A stretch of 64,000 nucleotides of DNA, taken from contig NZ_JANSHI010000005.1 in assembly GCF_047461615.1 (NCBI RefSeq), positions 1-64,000 on the forward strand, in the 5' to 3' direction. The DNA comes from Thermostichus sp047461615. Lineage in GTDB: Bacteria > Cyanobacteriota > Cyanobacteriia > Thermostichales > Thermostichaceae. Both the position numbers and the translations under genes were made by a program. Below are positions 41,369 through 50,178 of the stretch, piece after piece; position 1 is the first letter of the stretch, and every line of letters begins with the position of its first letter. Under the pieces are notes generated by a model. It searched no databases, was not told where the DNA came from, and was given only the letters and a program-made list of their open reading frames with translations.

Positions 41369-41392
41369 GAACTTTGCGGCTTGCTTAACAGG

Positions 41393-41430
41393 AAGAGCTG
41401 GTACTTTTCAGCTCTTCTTTTGCTTTTTTT
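41393..41430 (+). terminator. Rho-independent terminator after ndhD
   Basis: Stem AAGAGCTG / CAGCTCTT with loop GTACTTTT, followed by CTTTTGCTTTTTTT. It lies 24 bp after the ndhD stop and is a strong, clean terminator. Confidence 0.9.
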
Positions 41431-41489
41431 AATGTTTGAGCTTGGACTTGAGGGGGAGGATGTCTTCAACCCTGCTGGGGGTGTTAACT

Positions 41490-41669
41490 CTAGCGAGGAT
41501 CGGAAGGAATAGAGTTGTGTTCCATCAGGTTGAGTTGCACCACCAGCCACCATAGGGTGATGTCGGAGTAGGTTCCCCGCTGCTTCAGACGGGAGATAGA
41601 GTGAACCGGGTTTTGGCTGTCGATCATCCACTCCGAAGCAATGATTTGGCTACGTTCGCGGGCTTCCAT
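41490..41669 (-). CDS. Small hypothetical protein, 59 aa
   Basis: ATG at 41669, after GGGGAGAGAAAAA (good ribosome binding site). Protein begins MEARERSQIIASEWMIDSQN and continues HSISRLKQRGTYSDITLWWL, then VVQLNLMEHNSIPSDP. Composition is balanced and helix-forming, unlike the noise frames. No family recognised. Lies opposite and downstream of ndhD's terminator. Possible start extension to 41696. Confidence 0.5.
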   Translation of the reverse strand: MEARERSQIIASEWMIDSQNPVHSISRLKQRGTYSDITLWWLVVQLNLMEHNSIPSDPR

Positions 41670-42173
41670 TTTTTCTCTCCCCTTGCCAACTCTCAAAGCT
41701 TGAGATAGCTCCTATTTTCAGGATGGCGAATTTGGCGGGGAGCGTGTGAAAAAATATATTACGCGGGGATCCCAAGGAGAGCTAACTTTCTTAGCAATTG
41801 CAATCCCAGGGGCCAGTTAGTTGGGCGCTTGCCGACTGCGAGGGCCAGAGAAGCTTGACAAAGGGTCGAAATTTTTGCCAGGGGGGTAGGGATACCCTGA
41901 CGGTAAGCCGATCCAAAATCTCATCGTGGGAGAGGCCTTTGCGAACCCATCCTTCACAGCTGTGCAGCCGCTGGGCGGCGCCGAGGAGAAAGCGGTTGAG
42001 AGGTGGTCTGTACGCAGACTAGATCCCGTCCTGAAAGCACCAAGAAGAAGCCCGCCAGTATCCCCCCTCCAGATCCATTTTGGTTCCCCAGAGCTTGCAG
42101 GCTATGGCCAACGCTATCGGCTTGGATGGCAACGACCCTCTGCCCCACTGGTGGCCGCCAAGCTTGGCGGTGA
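41670..42173. other. Intergenic region, 504 bp
   Basis: Between the small ORF at 41490 and the ABC binding protein. It holds the coding-like relic at 41791-42018. The AT-rich AAAATATATTA at 41750 could hold a promoter for the plus strand. Other frames here have no recognisable product. Confidence 0.4.
41791..42018 (-). pseudogene. Possible decayed gene, coding-like frame without a start codon
   Basis: On the minus strand one frame reads LNRFLLGAAQRLHSCEGWVR, then KGLSHDEILDRLTVRVSLPP and so on to a TAA at 41791. It has the C-rich third positions of neighbouring genes and a sensible amino-acid mix. Upstream in frame is a TAG, with no ATG/GTG between them. Could be a remnant of a small conserved protein or have a non-standard start. 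Confidence 0.3.
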
Positions 42174-43172
42174 TTAGGCAATCTGGCTAGGAAGAAAGTC
42201 AAGGGTGTAGGCTTGCTGGACGTCCAAGCCAGCTTCGACGACTCCCAGGGCAACCATTTCCTGAAAATAGGTCTGCCAGCGCTGGTGGGTCATGGCGCCG
42301 ATCCCCAGGGTAGCCGCGTCGCCGGCAGTGAGGAGGCCGTAGTCTTTTAGGGCCTGGTGGGCGTAGGCCAAGAGGGCCTCGCTCATGTTGGGGTTGTCCT
42401 CGCGGATGAGGCGGTTGCCGGGGCGGGGATCCTCTAGGTAGCTTTGCCACCCTTCAATGGAGGCGGCCACAAACTTGCGCACTTGGTCAGGGTGCTGTTC
42501 GGCAAAGGGGCGGGTGGTCTCCAAGGTAGTGGCATAAGGGGAATAGCCGTAGTCGGCCAAGAGAAAGACAACGGGATCAAAACCGCCCTCCTGGCGCACG
42601 CGGAAGGGCTCGGAGGTGACATAGCCCTGCTGGGCGGAATACTTGTCCAGCAGGAAGGGGGTGAGGCTGAAGTTGTAGGGGCGCTTTTGGCTGTCGCTAA
42701 AGCCAAATTTGGCCCGCAAGAAAGGCCAGTAGGTGAGGTTGGCCCCTGGCGAGACCCAAATGGGCTTGCCCCGCAAGTCCTCTAGGCGCTCGATGCCCAC
42801 CCCCGGATGGGCCAAGAGACACTGGGGATCCTTTTGGAAAAAGGCAGCCACGGTGAGCACTGGAATCCCGGATTGCAGGGCAGCCAGGGCGTCAGGACTG
42901 CCGCCAAGAACAAAGTCCGCCGCTCCCCCCGCCAGGAGTTGCAGCACGTTGACCGCTGCTCCCCCCATGCGGATTTCTACCTGCAGGCCGTAGTCGGCGT
43001 AGATGCCCAGGGCCAGGGCTTGGTAGAAGCCGCCGTGTTCGGCTTGGGCATACCAGTTGGTTACTAGCCGCAGAGGCCGGGATTGGCGGGATCCCGCTCC
43101 CACCGCCAGTAGAGCAGCTCCAGCAGCCAGAAACTGCCGGCGCGGCCAAGGCTTTGCAACAGCGTTCGCCAT
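42174..43172 (-). CDS. Tat-exported ABC substrate-binding protein (SsuA/THI5-like)
   Basis: A 332-residue protein starting MANAVAKPWPRRQFLAAGAA. The PRRQFL stretch followed by a hydrophobic helix is a twin-arginine signal. The mature part fits the NMT1/THI5-like periplasmic binding fold: LVTNWYAQAEHGGFYQALALGIY, GGAADFVLGGSPDALAALQSG, LRGKPIWVSPGANLTYWPFL, EAVLVF-type strand. Such proteins bind sulfonates, nitrate or thiamine pyrimidine precursors. No permease or ATPase is adjacent, so ligand and partner are unknown. Confidence 0.82.
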   Translation of the reverse strand: MANAVAKPWPRRQFLAAGAALLAVGAGSRQSRPLRLVTNWYAQAEHGGFYQALALGIYADYGLQVEIRMGGAAVNVLQLLAGGAADFVLGGSPDALAALQSGIPVLTVAAFFQKDPQCLLAHPGVGIERLEDLRGKPIWVSPGANLTYWPFLRAKFGFSDSQKRPYNFSLTPFLLDKYSAQQGYVTSEPFRVRQEGGFDPVVFLLADYGYSPYATTLETTRPFAEQHPDQVRKFVAASIEGWQSYLEDPRPGNRLIREDNPNMSEALLAYAHQALKDYGLLTAGDAATLGIGAMTHQRWQTYFQEMVALGVVEAGLDVQQAYTLDFLPSQIA

Positions 43173-43302
43173 GGGCTTCCACGCTTTTCCGTCAAGGGGC
43201 AGGGCTCTTCTTAGCCTAGCTGGAAGATTGGAGAGAGGGGGCTAAGATCCTGCTTTTGCGGCAGGATGGGATAGTTGAGACCAAAGACAGCAGCACATCC
43301 CC

Positions 43303-44811
43303 ATGGGCAAGGTGTATCTGGTGGGAGCGGGGCTGGGCGGGCGGGCGGGTCTGACGCAAGGGGCGCTGGAGATCCTGCGGCAGGCCGAGGCGGTTTGGGT
43401 GGATGAGCTGGTGGACGAGCGCTTGTTGGCGGAGTTGTCCCCGCAGGCTCAGGTGTGGCGACGTTCCGGAGAAGCGGGTTTGCAGGAGGGCATTCGCTGG
43501 CTCATCCAGCGCTGCCGAGAAGGCAAGCAGGTGGTCCACCTCAAGTCGGGGGATCCCTTGATCTTTGGCCGCGCCCGTGAGGAAGTGCAGGCCCTGCGGG
43601 AGGCAGGCTGTCCGTTTGAGATCTGGCCAGGCTTGTCGTCGGCCCTAGCCGGCCCTTTGTGGGCTGGGATCCCGTTGACCGATAAACACCTGAGCCGCGC
43701 CTTTGCCGTGCTGACTGCCCATGAGCTGGAAGCTCTGCCCTGGGGCGCTCTGGCCCAGTTGGATACGCTGGTGATTTTGATGGGATCCCGGCAGCGGCAG
43801 CAGATTGCGGCCCAGTTGATGGCAGCGGGGATCCCGCCGGAGCGAGCGGCGGCCCTGATCTGGGGGGCGGGGCAGGCGGAGCAGCGGGTTTGGGTGGGCA
43901 CCTTGGCGGAGCTGCAGCAAGGGGAAGGAGGAGAGCTAGAAGCTGGGGAGAAGCTGCCGGCGCTCTTGGTAGTGGGCGAGGTGGTGCGGCTGCGGCAGGA
44001 ATTTTTGCCGGGGATCCCACCGTTGCCGCCACCGGCTCCTTTGGCAGGCAAGACGGTGCTGGTCACCCGTGCTGAGGGGCAGTCGCCGGCTTTTCGCGAG
44101 CTGCTGCGGGCTCAGGGGGCGCGGGTGGTGGAGATGCCTGCCCTGGTGATCCAGCCTCCTAGCAGTTGGGATCCCCTGGACACCGCCATTGCCAACTTGC
44201 AACAGTTCAACTGGCTGCTGCTGACTTCGGCCAATGGGGTGCAGGCTTTTTTCGAGCGGCTGCAGCAGCAGGGGCGAGATAGCCGGGCGCTCCACTCCCT
44301 GCAAGTGGCGGTGGTGGGATCCAAAACGGCGGCGGTGCTGGCTCAGTATGGCATCCGCCCAGATTTGATGCCTTCCGAGTTTGTGGCCGAAGCCTTGCTG
44401 CCCATTTGGCCGGAGCCGGTGCAGGGGCAGCGCATCCTCTTTCCCCGCGTCGAATCTGGAGGCCGGGAGGAGCTGGTGCAAGGGCTGCGGCAACGCGGAG
44501 CCGAGGTGGTGGAGGTGGCCGCTTATCAATCGACCTGTCCGGCAGCGGCGGATCCCCAAGTCCTGGAAGCCCTAAAGACCCGCCAGGTGGATATTCTCAC
44601 CTTTGCCAGCTCCAAAACAGTGCAGCATTTTGCCCATCTCCTGCGCCAGGCAGGGCTAGGCCCTGAAGTCTGGGATCCACCGGTACAGATTGCTGCCATC
44701 GGCCCCAAAACGGCGGAAACCTGCAAGAAGGTCTTAGGGCGGGTAGATGTGGTGGCTCAGGAGTACACCCTGGAAGGGCTGTTGGGATCCCTCCTCCGGG
44801 CCACCCCCTAG
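43303..44811 (+). CDS. Fused uroporphyrinogen-III methyltransferase/synthase
   Basis: ATG at 43303, 502 residues. N-terminal SUMT-like domain (1-235): LVGAGLGGRAGLTQGALEIL replaces the usual GAGPGD, while LKSGDPLIFGRAREEVQAL, EIWPGLSSALAGPLWAGIP and LVILMGSRQRQQIAAQL remain. The C-terminal HemD domain (245-500) has KTVLVTRAEGQSPAFRELLR, LLLTSANGVQAFFERL and ITFASSKTVQHFAHLL. HemD cyclises hydroxymethylbilane to uroporphyrinogen III, the branch point to heme, chlorophyll, siroheme and B12. The methyltransferase half may be weakened. Confidence 0.88.
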   Translation: MGKVYLVGAGLGGRAGLTQGALEILRQAEAVWVDELVDERLLAELSPQAQVWRRSGEAGLQEGIRWLIQRCREGKQVVHLKSGDPLIFGRAREEVQALREAGCPFEIWPGLSSALAGPLWAGIPLTDKHLSRAFAVLTAHELEALPWGALAQLDTLVILMGSRQRQQIAAQLMAAGIPPERAAALIWGAGQAEQRVWVGTLAELQQGEGGELEAGEKLPALLVVGEVVRLRQEFLPGIPPLPPPAPLAGKTVLVTRAEGQSPAFRELLRAQGARVVEMPALVIQPPSSWDPLDTAIANLQQFNWLLLTSANGVQAFFERLQQQGRDSRALHSLQVAVVGSKTAAVLAQYGIRPDLMPSEFVAEALLPIWPEPVQGQRILFPRVESGGREELVQGLRQRGAEVVEVAAYQSTCPAAADPQVLEALKTRQVDILTFASSKTVQHFAHLLRQAGLGPEVWDPPVQIAAIGPKTAETCKKVLGRVDVVAQEYTLEGLLGSLLRATP

Positions 44812-44847
44812 CGGGATAATGGGAGGGCAGTCGGGACTCTGGACACC

Positions 44848-45672
44848 ATGTGGCAGACGGCCAAGCTCTACGAAGACATCCTCTACGAGAAGACGGATGG
44901 CATTGCCAAGATCACCATCAACCGGCCCCACAAGCGCAATGCCTTCCGCCCCAAGACCATCGTCGAAATGATTGATGCCTTTCTGGATGCGCGGGAGGAT
45001 CCCAGTATTGGAGTCGTGCTCTTGACGGGCGCCGGGCCCCATACGGATGGAAAGTATGCTTTCTGCGCCGGCGGGGATCAGAGCGTGCGGGGAGAGGCCG
45101 GCTACCTGGATGAGGCCGGGGTTCCCCGTCTTAACGTCTTGGATCTCCAGCGCATCATCCGCTCCCTGCCCAAGGTGGTGATTGCCCTAGTGGCTGGCTA
45201 CGCCATTGGTGGGGGCAATGTTTTGCATCTCATCTGCGACCTGACCATCGCTGCTGACAACGCCATCTTTGGCCAGGCCGGGCCAAGGGTGGGCAGCTTC
45301 GACGGCGGCTTTGGGGCCAGCTACCTGGCGCGGGTGGTGGGACAAAAAAAAGCGCGCGAAATCTGGTTTCTTTGCCGCCAGTACACCGCAGCGCAAGCCC
45401 TGGAGATGGGCCTGGTCAATGCGGTGGTGCCGGTGGAGGAACTGGAAGCCGAAGGGATCCGCTGGGCGCGGGAGATCCTCCAACACAGTCCTCTGGCCAT
45501 CCGCTGCCTCAAGGCTGCTTTCAACGCCGATTGCGACGGCCAGATGGGACTGCAGGAGCTGGCGGGAGACGCGACGCTCTTGTATTACATGACCGAGGAA
45601 GCTGCCGAGGGCAGACGCGCTTTTTTGGAGAAGCGTCCTCCCAACTTTCGCCAGTTTCCCTGGCGGCCCTAG
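44848..45672 (+). CDS. menB: 1,4-Dihydroxy-2-naphthoyl-CoA synthase
   Basis: A 274-residue crotonase-fold enzyme of phylloquinone (menaquinone-type) synthesis, which closes the second ring of o-succinylbenzoyl-CoA. MenB hallmarks: ITINRPHKRNAFRPKTIVEM, AFCAGGDQSVRGEAGYLDE near 72-90, VIALVAGYAIGGGNVLH, FGQAGPRVGSFDGGFGASYL and the C-terminal TEEAAEGRRAFLEKRPPNF. Phylloquinone is the PSI cofactor A1. Located between cobA-hemD and polA. Confidence 0.95.
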   Translation: MWQTAKLYEDILYEKTDGIAKITINRPHKRNAFRPKTIVEMIDAFLDAREDPSIGVVLLTGAGPHTDGKYAFCAGGDQSVRGEAGYLDEAGVPRLNVLDLQRIIRSLPKVVIALVAGYAIGGGNVLHLICDLTIAADNAIFGQAGPRVGSFDGGFGASYLARVVGQKKAREIWFLCRQYTAAQALEMGLVNAVVPVEELEAEGIRWAREILQHSPLAIRCLKAAFNADCDGQMGLQELAGDATLLYYMTEEAAEGRRAFLEKRPPNFRQFPWRP

Positions 45673-45716
45673 GGGGCAGCAAACGATAGGCTGGACTCAG
45701 TTGTTGGTCTTGGCCG

Positions 45717-48503
45717 ATGGCTTCCCACCCTCCGAGGCTGCTTTTGGTCGATGGCCACTCCCTGGCCTACCGCTCTTTTTACGCCTTTGCCCATAGCCGC
45801 GAGGGGGGCTTGCGCACCTCCACCGGGATCCCGACCAGTGTCAGCTTTGGCTTTTTGAAATCGCTACTGGAGGTCTTGGAGAAATACCCCCCCACCCACA
45901 TAGCTGTTGCCTTTGATACCCGGCAGCCCACCTTTCGCCACGAGGCCGATGAAACCTACAAAGCAGGCCGTCCGGAAACGCCGCCGGAGTTTATTGAGGA
46001 TGTGGAAAACCTCAAGCAGGTGTTGGCGGCGCTGCGCATTCCGATTTTGGCAGTGCCCGGCTTTGAGGCTGACGACGTTCTGGGTACGCTCTGCAGGCTT
46101 GCCCCCCAAGAGTATCGGGTGCAGATCTTAAGCGGCGACCAGGATCTCTTTCAGTTGATTGACCCCGAGGGAAGAATTCGGGTTCTGCATCTCAACAGCA
46201 AAGATCGCGTCAGCGAATTTGGCCCCCAAGAGGTCAGAGAGAAATTGGGCATCTGGCCTTGGCAGGTGGTCGACTACAAAGCCCTCTGTGGTGACCCCTC
46301 CGACAACATTCCCGGCGTCAAGGGGATCGGCCCCAAGCGAGCGGCAGAGCTCTTACAGCGCTACGGCAGCTTGGAGGAGATTTTCAACCATCTGGAGGAG
46401 ATCCCTGGCAAAGTCCAGCAGTACCTCAAGGAAGGGATCACCGCAGCCCAGCACTCCCAATTTCTGGCTCGGATTCACTGTGATGTCCCCCTTTTGCCCG
46501 ACTGGGAGAGCATGAGGCTGACCGGGTTTGACCCGGCGGAAGTGCTGCCGCTTTTGGAGAAACTAGAGTTTCGCAGTTTCATTGCTCAAGTGCGCAAGCT
46601 GCAAGCCACTTTGGGCGGGATCCCAGCCCAAGCCTCTGAAGCCAGGACAGGTTCAAAGAATGGCTCTGCCGACGACGAGGCCCTTTGGTTTGATTTTGCT
46701 GCACATCCCCCCCCTTCTCTGCCGCCGGTACGCATTGTGAATACCCCTGAGCAGTTGGAGCGGTTGCGGCAGGAGCTGTTGGCCTGCTCCGGGATCGTAG
46801 CCTGGGACACGGAAACCACGAGTCTAGATCCCCGCGACGCCCAACTGGTGGGGATTGGCTGCTGTTGGTCGGAGCGGGATGTTGCCTATTTGCCCATTGG
46901 CCACCGCCAGGGATCCAACTTGGACTGGAACCTAGTCAAACAGAGCCTACAGCCCATTTGGGAGGATCCCAGTCGCCCCAAAAGCCTGCAAAACTGCAAG
47001 TATGATCTCAGTATTTTTCGCGCTCATGGCATTCGCCTACAAGGGATCCAATTTGATCCCATGTTGGCTAGCTATGTGCTCAATCCAGAAGCTAGCCACA
47101 ACTTGGCTGATTTGGCAGCTACCTATCTAAATTTACCCACCACCAGCTATGAAAAGCTGCTGGGCAAAGCAGACTCCATTGCCGATCTGCCTATCCCCAA
47201 AGTGGCAGAATATTGCGGAACCGACGCCTACTGCGCCTATCGTTTGGTGCCCATCCTCACCGAAAAGCTACAGCAAACTGACCCACGCCTCTGGAATCTT
47301 TTTATCCAGGTGGAGCTGCCCTTGGCTCACGTTTTGGAAGAAATGGAGTGGGTCGGCATCCGCATTGACACTGAGTTTCTCAAGCAGTTTTCTCAGGAAC
47401 TGGAGAAAGAGCTGCAGACTCTGGAGCAGAAAGCCTACGCCCAAGCAGGCGAGGTTTTTAACCTCAACTCTCCCAAGCAACTGGGATCCCTGCTTTTTGA
47501 AAAGCTAAAGCTAGATATCCGAAAAACTCGCAAGACAGCCACCGGCTACTCCACCGATGCTTCGGTTTTGGAGAAGCTGGAAGGAGATCACCCAGTTGTT
47601 GAAACGATTCTCCAGTACCGCACTCTGGCCAAGCTCAAATCCACCTATGTGGACGCGCTGCCAGCTCTGGTAAGACGCGATACGGGCAGGGTGCACACCA
47701 ACTTCAACCAGACTGTTACCGCTACTGGCCGACTCAGCTCCTCTAACCCCAACCTGCAAAACATCCCCATCCGCAGCGAGTTCAGCCGCCGCATTCGCCA
47801 GGCCTTCATTCCCCAGGAGGGGTGGTTGTTGGCCTCAGCTGACTACTCACAAATTGAGCTGCGCATCTTGGCCCACCTCAGCCAAGAGCTGACGCTCATC
47901 GAGGGCTTTCGCTCAGGGGAAGATGTGCACACCCTTACCGCTCGCTTGCTCTTTGAAAAACAAGAGGTAACTAGCGAAGAACGCCGCCTTGCCAAGACAA
48001 TCAATTACGGAGTTATTTACGGCATGGGGGCGCAGCGTTTTGCCCGCACTGCCGGCGTGTCTCTGGCAGAAGCCAAGGAATTTTTGCGGCGATTTAACGA
48101 GCGCTATGCTGGTGTTTTTGCCTATCTCCGCGCCACCGAAGCCTTTGTGGAAGAACATGGCTATGTGGAAACCATCTTGGGCCGCCGTCGCTATTTCCCC
48201 AATTTGTCTCAGCTGTCGGGCCATCGCAAACAAGCTGAGCTGCGGGCTGCGGTGAACGCCCCCATTCAGGGGTCTGCCTCAGACATCATCAAGGTGGCCA
48301 TGGTGCGCCTGCAGGAAAAGCTGCAGAGCTTTCGCTCGCGTTTGCTGTTGCAGGTTCACGACGAGCTGGTGTTTGAAGTAGAGCCCTCAGAATGGCAGGA
48401 CTTACAGCCACTCATTCAAAGAGAAATGGAAGGGGCAGTGCCCCTCTCCATACCGCTGGTGGTGGATATCCAAATCGGCCACAACTGGAAGGAGGCCAAC
48501 TGA
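45717..48503 (+). CDS. polA: DNA polymerase I
   Basis: A 928-residue enzyme with all three domains. 5'-nuclease 1-300 (LLLVDGHSLAYRSFYAF, GFEADDVLGTL, GDQDLFQL). 3'-5' exonuclease: DTETTSLDP near 362 (Asp/Glu), NCKYD near 424, YCGTDAY near 498, all with catalytic acids retained. Polymerase: DYSQIELRILAHL near 707, KTINYGVIYGMG, HDELVFEVE near 881. Proofreading looks active, unlike Thermus Pol I. It fills gaps and removes RNA primers. Monocistronic; grxC follows 37 bp later. Confidence 0.96.
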   Translation: MASHPPRLLLVDGHSLAYRSFYAFAHSREGGLRTSTGIPTSVSFGFLKSLLEVLEKYPPTHIAVAFDTRQPTFRHEADETYKAGRPETPPEFIEDVENLKQVLAALRIPILAVPGFEADDVLGTLCRLAPQEYRVQILSGDQDLFQLIDPEGRIRVLHLNSKDRVSEFGPQEVREKLGIWPWQVVDYKALCGDPSDNIPGVKGIGPKRAAELLQRYGSLEEIFNHLEEIPGKVQQYLKEGITAAQHSQFLARIHCDVPLLPDWESMRLTGFDPAEVLPLLEKLEFRSFIAQVRKLQATLGGIPAQASEARTGSKNGSADDEALWFDFAAHPPPSLPPVRIVNTPEQLERLRQELLACSGIVAWDTETTSLDPRDAQLVGIGCCWSERDVAYLPIGHRQGSNLDWNLVKQSLQPIWEDPSRPKSLQNCKYDLSIFRAHGIRLQGIQFDPMLASYVLNPEASHNLADLAATYLNLPTTSYEKLLGKADSIADLPIPKVAEYCGTDAYCAYRLVPILTEKLQQTDPRLWNLFIQVELPLAHVLEEMEWVGIRIDTEFLKQFSQELEKELQTLEQKAYAQAGEVFNLNSPKQLGSLLFEKLKLDIRKTRKTATGYSTDASVLEKLEGDHPVVETILQYRTLAKLKSTYVDALPALVRRDTGRVHTNFNQTVTATGRLSSSNPNLQNIPIRSEFSRRIRQAFIPQEGWLLASADYSQIELRILAHLSQELTLIEGFRSGEDVHTLTARLLFEKQEVTSEERRLAKTINYGVIYGMGAQRFARTAGVSLAEAKEFLRRFNERYAGVFAYLRATEAFVEEHGYVETILGRRRYFPNLSQLSGHRKQAELRAAVNAPIQGSASDIIKVAMVRLQEKLQSFRSRLLLQVHDELVFEVEPSEWQDLQPLIQREMEGAVPLSIPLVVDIQIGHNWKEAN

Positions 48504-48539
48504 AATGTTAAGCTATGTGAAAGCGTTCGTTCTCTCCCT

Positions 48540-48800
48540 ATGGCTGTTGAGATCTACACATGGCGTTTTTGTCCCTTCTGCATTCGCGCCAAGCAACTGC
48601 TAGACCGTAAGGGAGTCAAGTACATCGAATACGCCATCGATGGGGACGAGGCAGCGCGAGCGGAGATGGCCAAGCGGGCCAACGGGCGCCGGTCAGTGCC
48701 CCAGATTTTTATCAACAACCAGCACATCGGCGGCTGCGACGACCTCTACGCCCTTGAGGCCCAGGGCAAGCTAGATCTGCTCCTGCAGCAGGCTACCTAG
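48540..48800 (+). CDS. grxC: Glutaredoxin 3
   Basis: An 86-residue dithiol glutaredoxin. Active site CPFC at Cys11-Cys14 (YTWRFCPFCIRAKQLLD), GSH-binding TVPQ-type SVPQIFINNQHIGGCDDLYAL near 55-75. It reduces protein disulfides and glutathione mixed disulfides using glutathione, supplied in part by GshB. Cytosolic. Lies just after polA on the same strand. Confidence 0.95.
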   Translation: MAVEIYTWRFCPFCIRAKQLLDRKGVKYIEYAIDGDEAARAEMAKRANGRRSVPQIFINNQHIGGCDDLYALEAQGKLDLLLQQAT

Positions 48801-48869
48801 ATCCGTCCCTTGCTCGGGGCCTCGGCTAGCTACTTGAGGCAGACGGATGCACGGGCAAGGAGACTCAGC

Positions 48870-49166
48870 TTAGACACTGCCCTGCTTAACCCGAGCGCGT
48901 GCTTGTTTCAACATGGCAATCAGGGTGTGGTGGGCATCTTCGGAATCCTTGAGGGGGTGATCAAAGGGAATGCGCAGCGTTTGTACGGCTCCGTCAACCT
49001 CTACCTGCAAATCCATCCCTTCCGAGTCGATAGCCTGCATGCGGGCCTGGGTCACCCCTTCCACCTGACCGAAGACTCTGGCATAGAGCACTAGGGCATC
49101 GGCGTGGTCTTCGTTCATGTGCTTGCAGATGCGCTCGCTAACCTGAGGGGTGAGAGGGTCGGCCAT
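48870..49166 (-). CDS. DUF2470 domain protein
   Basis: A 98-residue protein that is one DUF2470 domain: ISERICKHMNEDHADALVLYAR (the conserved NxDH) near 10-32 and GMDLQVEVDGAVQTLRIPFDHPLKDSEDAH near 48-77. DUF2470 domains occur beside heme-utilising or flavin proteins and may bind heme; no partner is fused or adjacent. ATG at 49166. Convergent with grxC. Confidence 0.85.
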   Translation of the reverse strand: MADPLTPQVSERICKHMNEDHADALVLYARVFGQVEGVTQARMQAIDSEGMDLQVEVDGAVQTLRIPFDHPLKDSEDAHHTLIAMLKQARARVKQGSV

Positions 49167-49276
49167 AGAAGTGAGAGTTGCAAAAGGGATGTCCAGGTTT
49201 TAGTCTAGCGGACTCTTGGCTCAAATGAATCTTTTCACAGGCAAGGCCCAGCAGCTGAAACCAGACGGGGGTGGAC

Positions 49277-49708
49277 ATGCAGCTTTACGAGCGTGACTTC
49301 TATGCCTGGACCCAGGAGCAGGCGACGCTGCTGAGATCGGGCCGACTGGAGCAGCTAGATACTGAGCACTTGGCAGAGGAAATCGAGGCTTTGGGTAGAC
49401 AAGAGCGCCGCGAATTGGTCAATCGACTGGGGATCCTGCTGGGACACCTCCTCAAGTGGCAGTTTCAGCCCCAGCTTCGCGGTAAAAGCTGGCAGGCTAC
49501 GATCATCGAACAGCGGCAGGATATCCAGGAACTCATTGCGGAGAGTCCCAGCCTCAAATCTTATCTAGCTGAAGCGATGGAGAAGGCCTATCGCAAAGGA
49601 CTGCTCCTGGTGGTGAGAGAAACGCCCCTCTCTCTACAGGATTTGCCTGATCAGTGTCCCTACACGTTTGAGCAAGTGATGGATCCCAGCTTTTACCCTG
49701 AAAAATAG
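49277..49708 (+). CDS. DUF29 family protein, first of a tandem pair
   Basis: ATG at 49277 (MQLYERDFYAWTQEQATLL), 143 residues; a GTG at 49271 is in frame. DUF29 signature: DxxHLAEEIEALGRQERRELVNRL near 35-58 and LLGHLLKWQFQPQLRGKSW. Highly similar to the next gene; the first about 50 bases are nearly identical. DUF29 proteins are cyanobacterial expansions of unknown function. The two genes are four bases apart at the stop/start sites. Confidence 0.88.
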   Translation: MQLYERDFYAWTQEQATLLRSGRLEQLDTEHLAEEIEALGRQERRELVNRLGILLGHLLKWQFQPQLRGKSWQATIIEQRQDIQELIAESPSLKSYLAEAMEKAYRKGLLLVVRETPLSLQDLPDQCPYTFEQVMDPSFYPEK

Positions 49709-49716
49709 GAGTGAGT

Positions 49717-50178
49717 ATGCAGCTTTACGAGCGCGACTTCTATGCCTGGACCCAGGAGCAGGCGGCACTGCTGAGGTCGGGGCAGTTGGAGCGACTGGAC
49801 AGAGTTCATTTGGCAGAGGAAATTGAGGCTTTGGGCAGGCAGGAGCGCCGGGAACTGGTCAATCGACTGGGGATCCTGCTAGGCCATTTGCTGAAATGGC
49901 AGTTCCAACCCCACTTGCGAGGTAAAAGCTGGCGAGCAACCCTTAGCGAACAACGCCGCCAAATTCAGCGACTCCTCAAAGAGAGTCCTAGCCTCAAACC
50001 GGAGCTGGCGGCAGCTCTGGCAGAGGCTTACCAAGACGGGATCCTGCTCGTAGTAAAGGAAACACCGCTTGCTGAAGACGACCTGCCCGCCGAGTGCCCC
50101 TACACTCTTGAGCAAGTGGTAAATCTCGGCTCAAAGGGCTTTGCTCGCCCTCGAGAAATGCCGCCTCTTGCAACCTGA
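49717..50178 (+). CDS. DUF29 family protein, second of a tandem pair
   Basis: ATG at 49717 after GAGTGAGT, 153 residues. Residues 1-120 align with the upstream copy (MQLYERDFYAWTQEQAALL, LAEEIEALGRQERRELVNRLG). The C-terminus diverges: VNLGSKGFARPREMPPLAT is longer than in copy one. The high identity says the duplication is recent. Unknown function. A tnpB remnant begins about 200 bp downstream. Confidence 0.88.
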   Translation: MQLYERDFYAWTQEQAALLRSGQLERLDRVHLAEEIEALGRQERRELVNRLGILLGHLLKWQFQPHLRGKSWRATLSEQRRQIQRLLKESPSLKPELAAALAEAYQDGILLVVKETPLAEDDLPAECPYTLEQVVNLGSKGFARPREMPPLAT

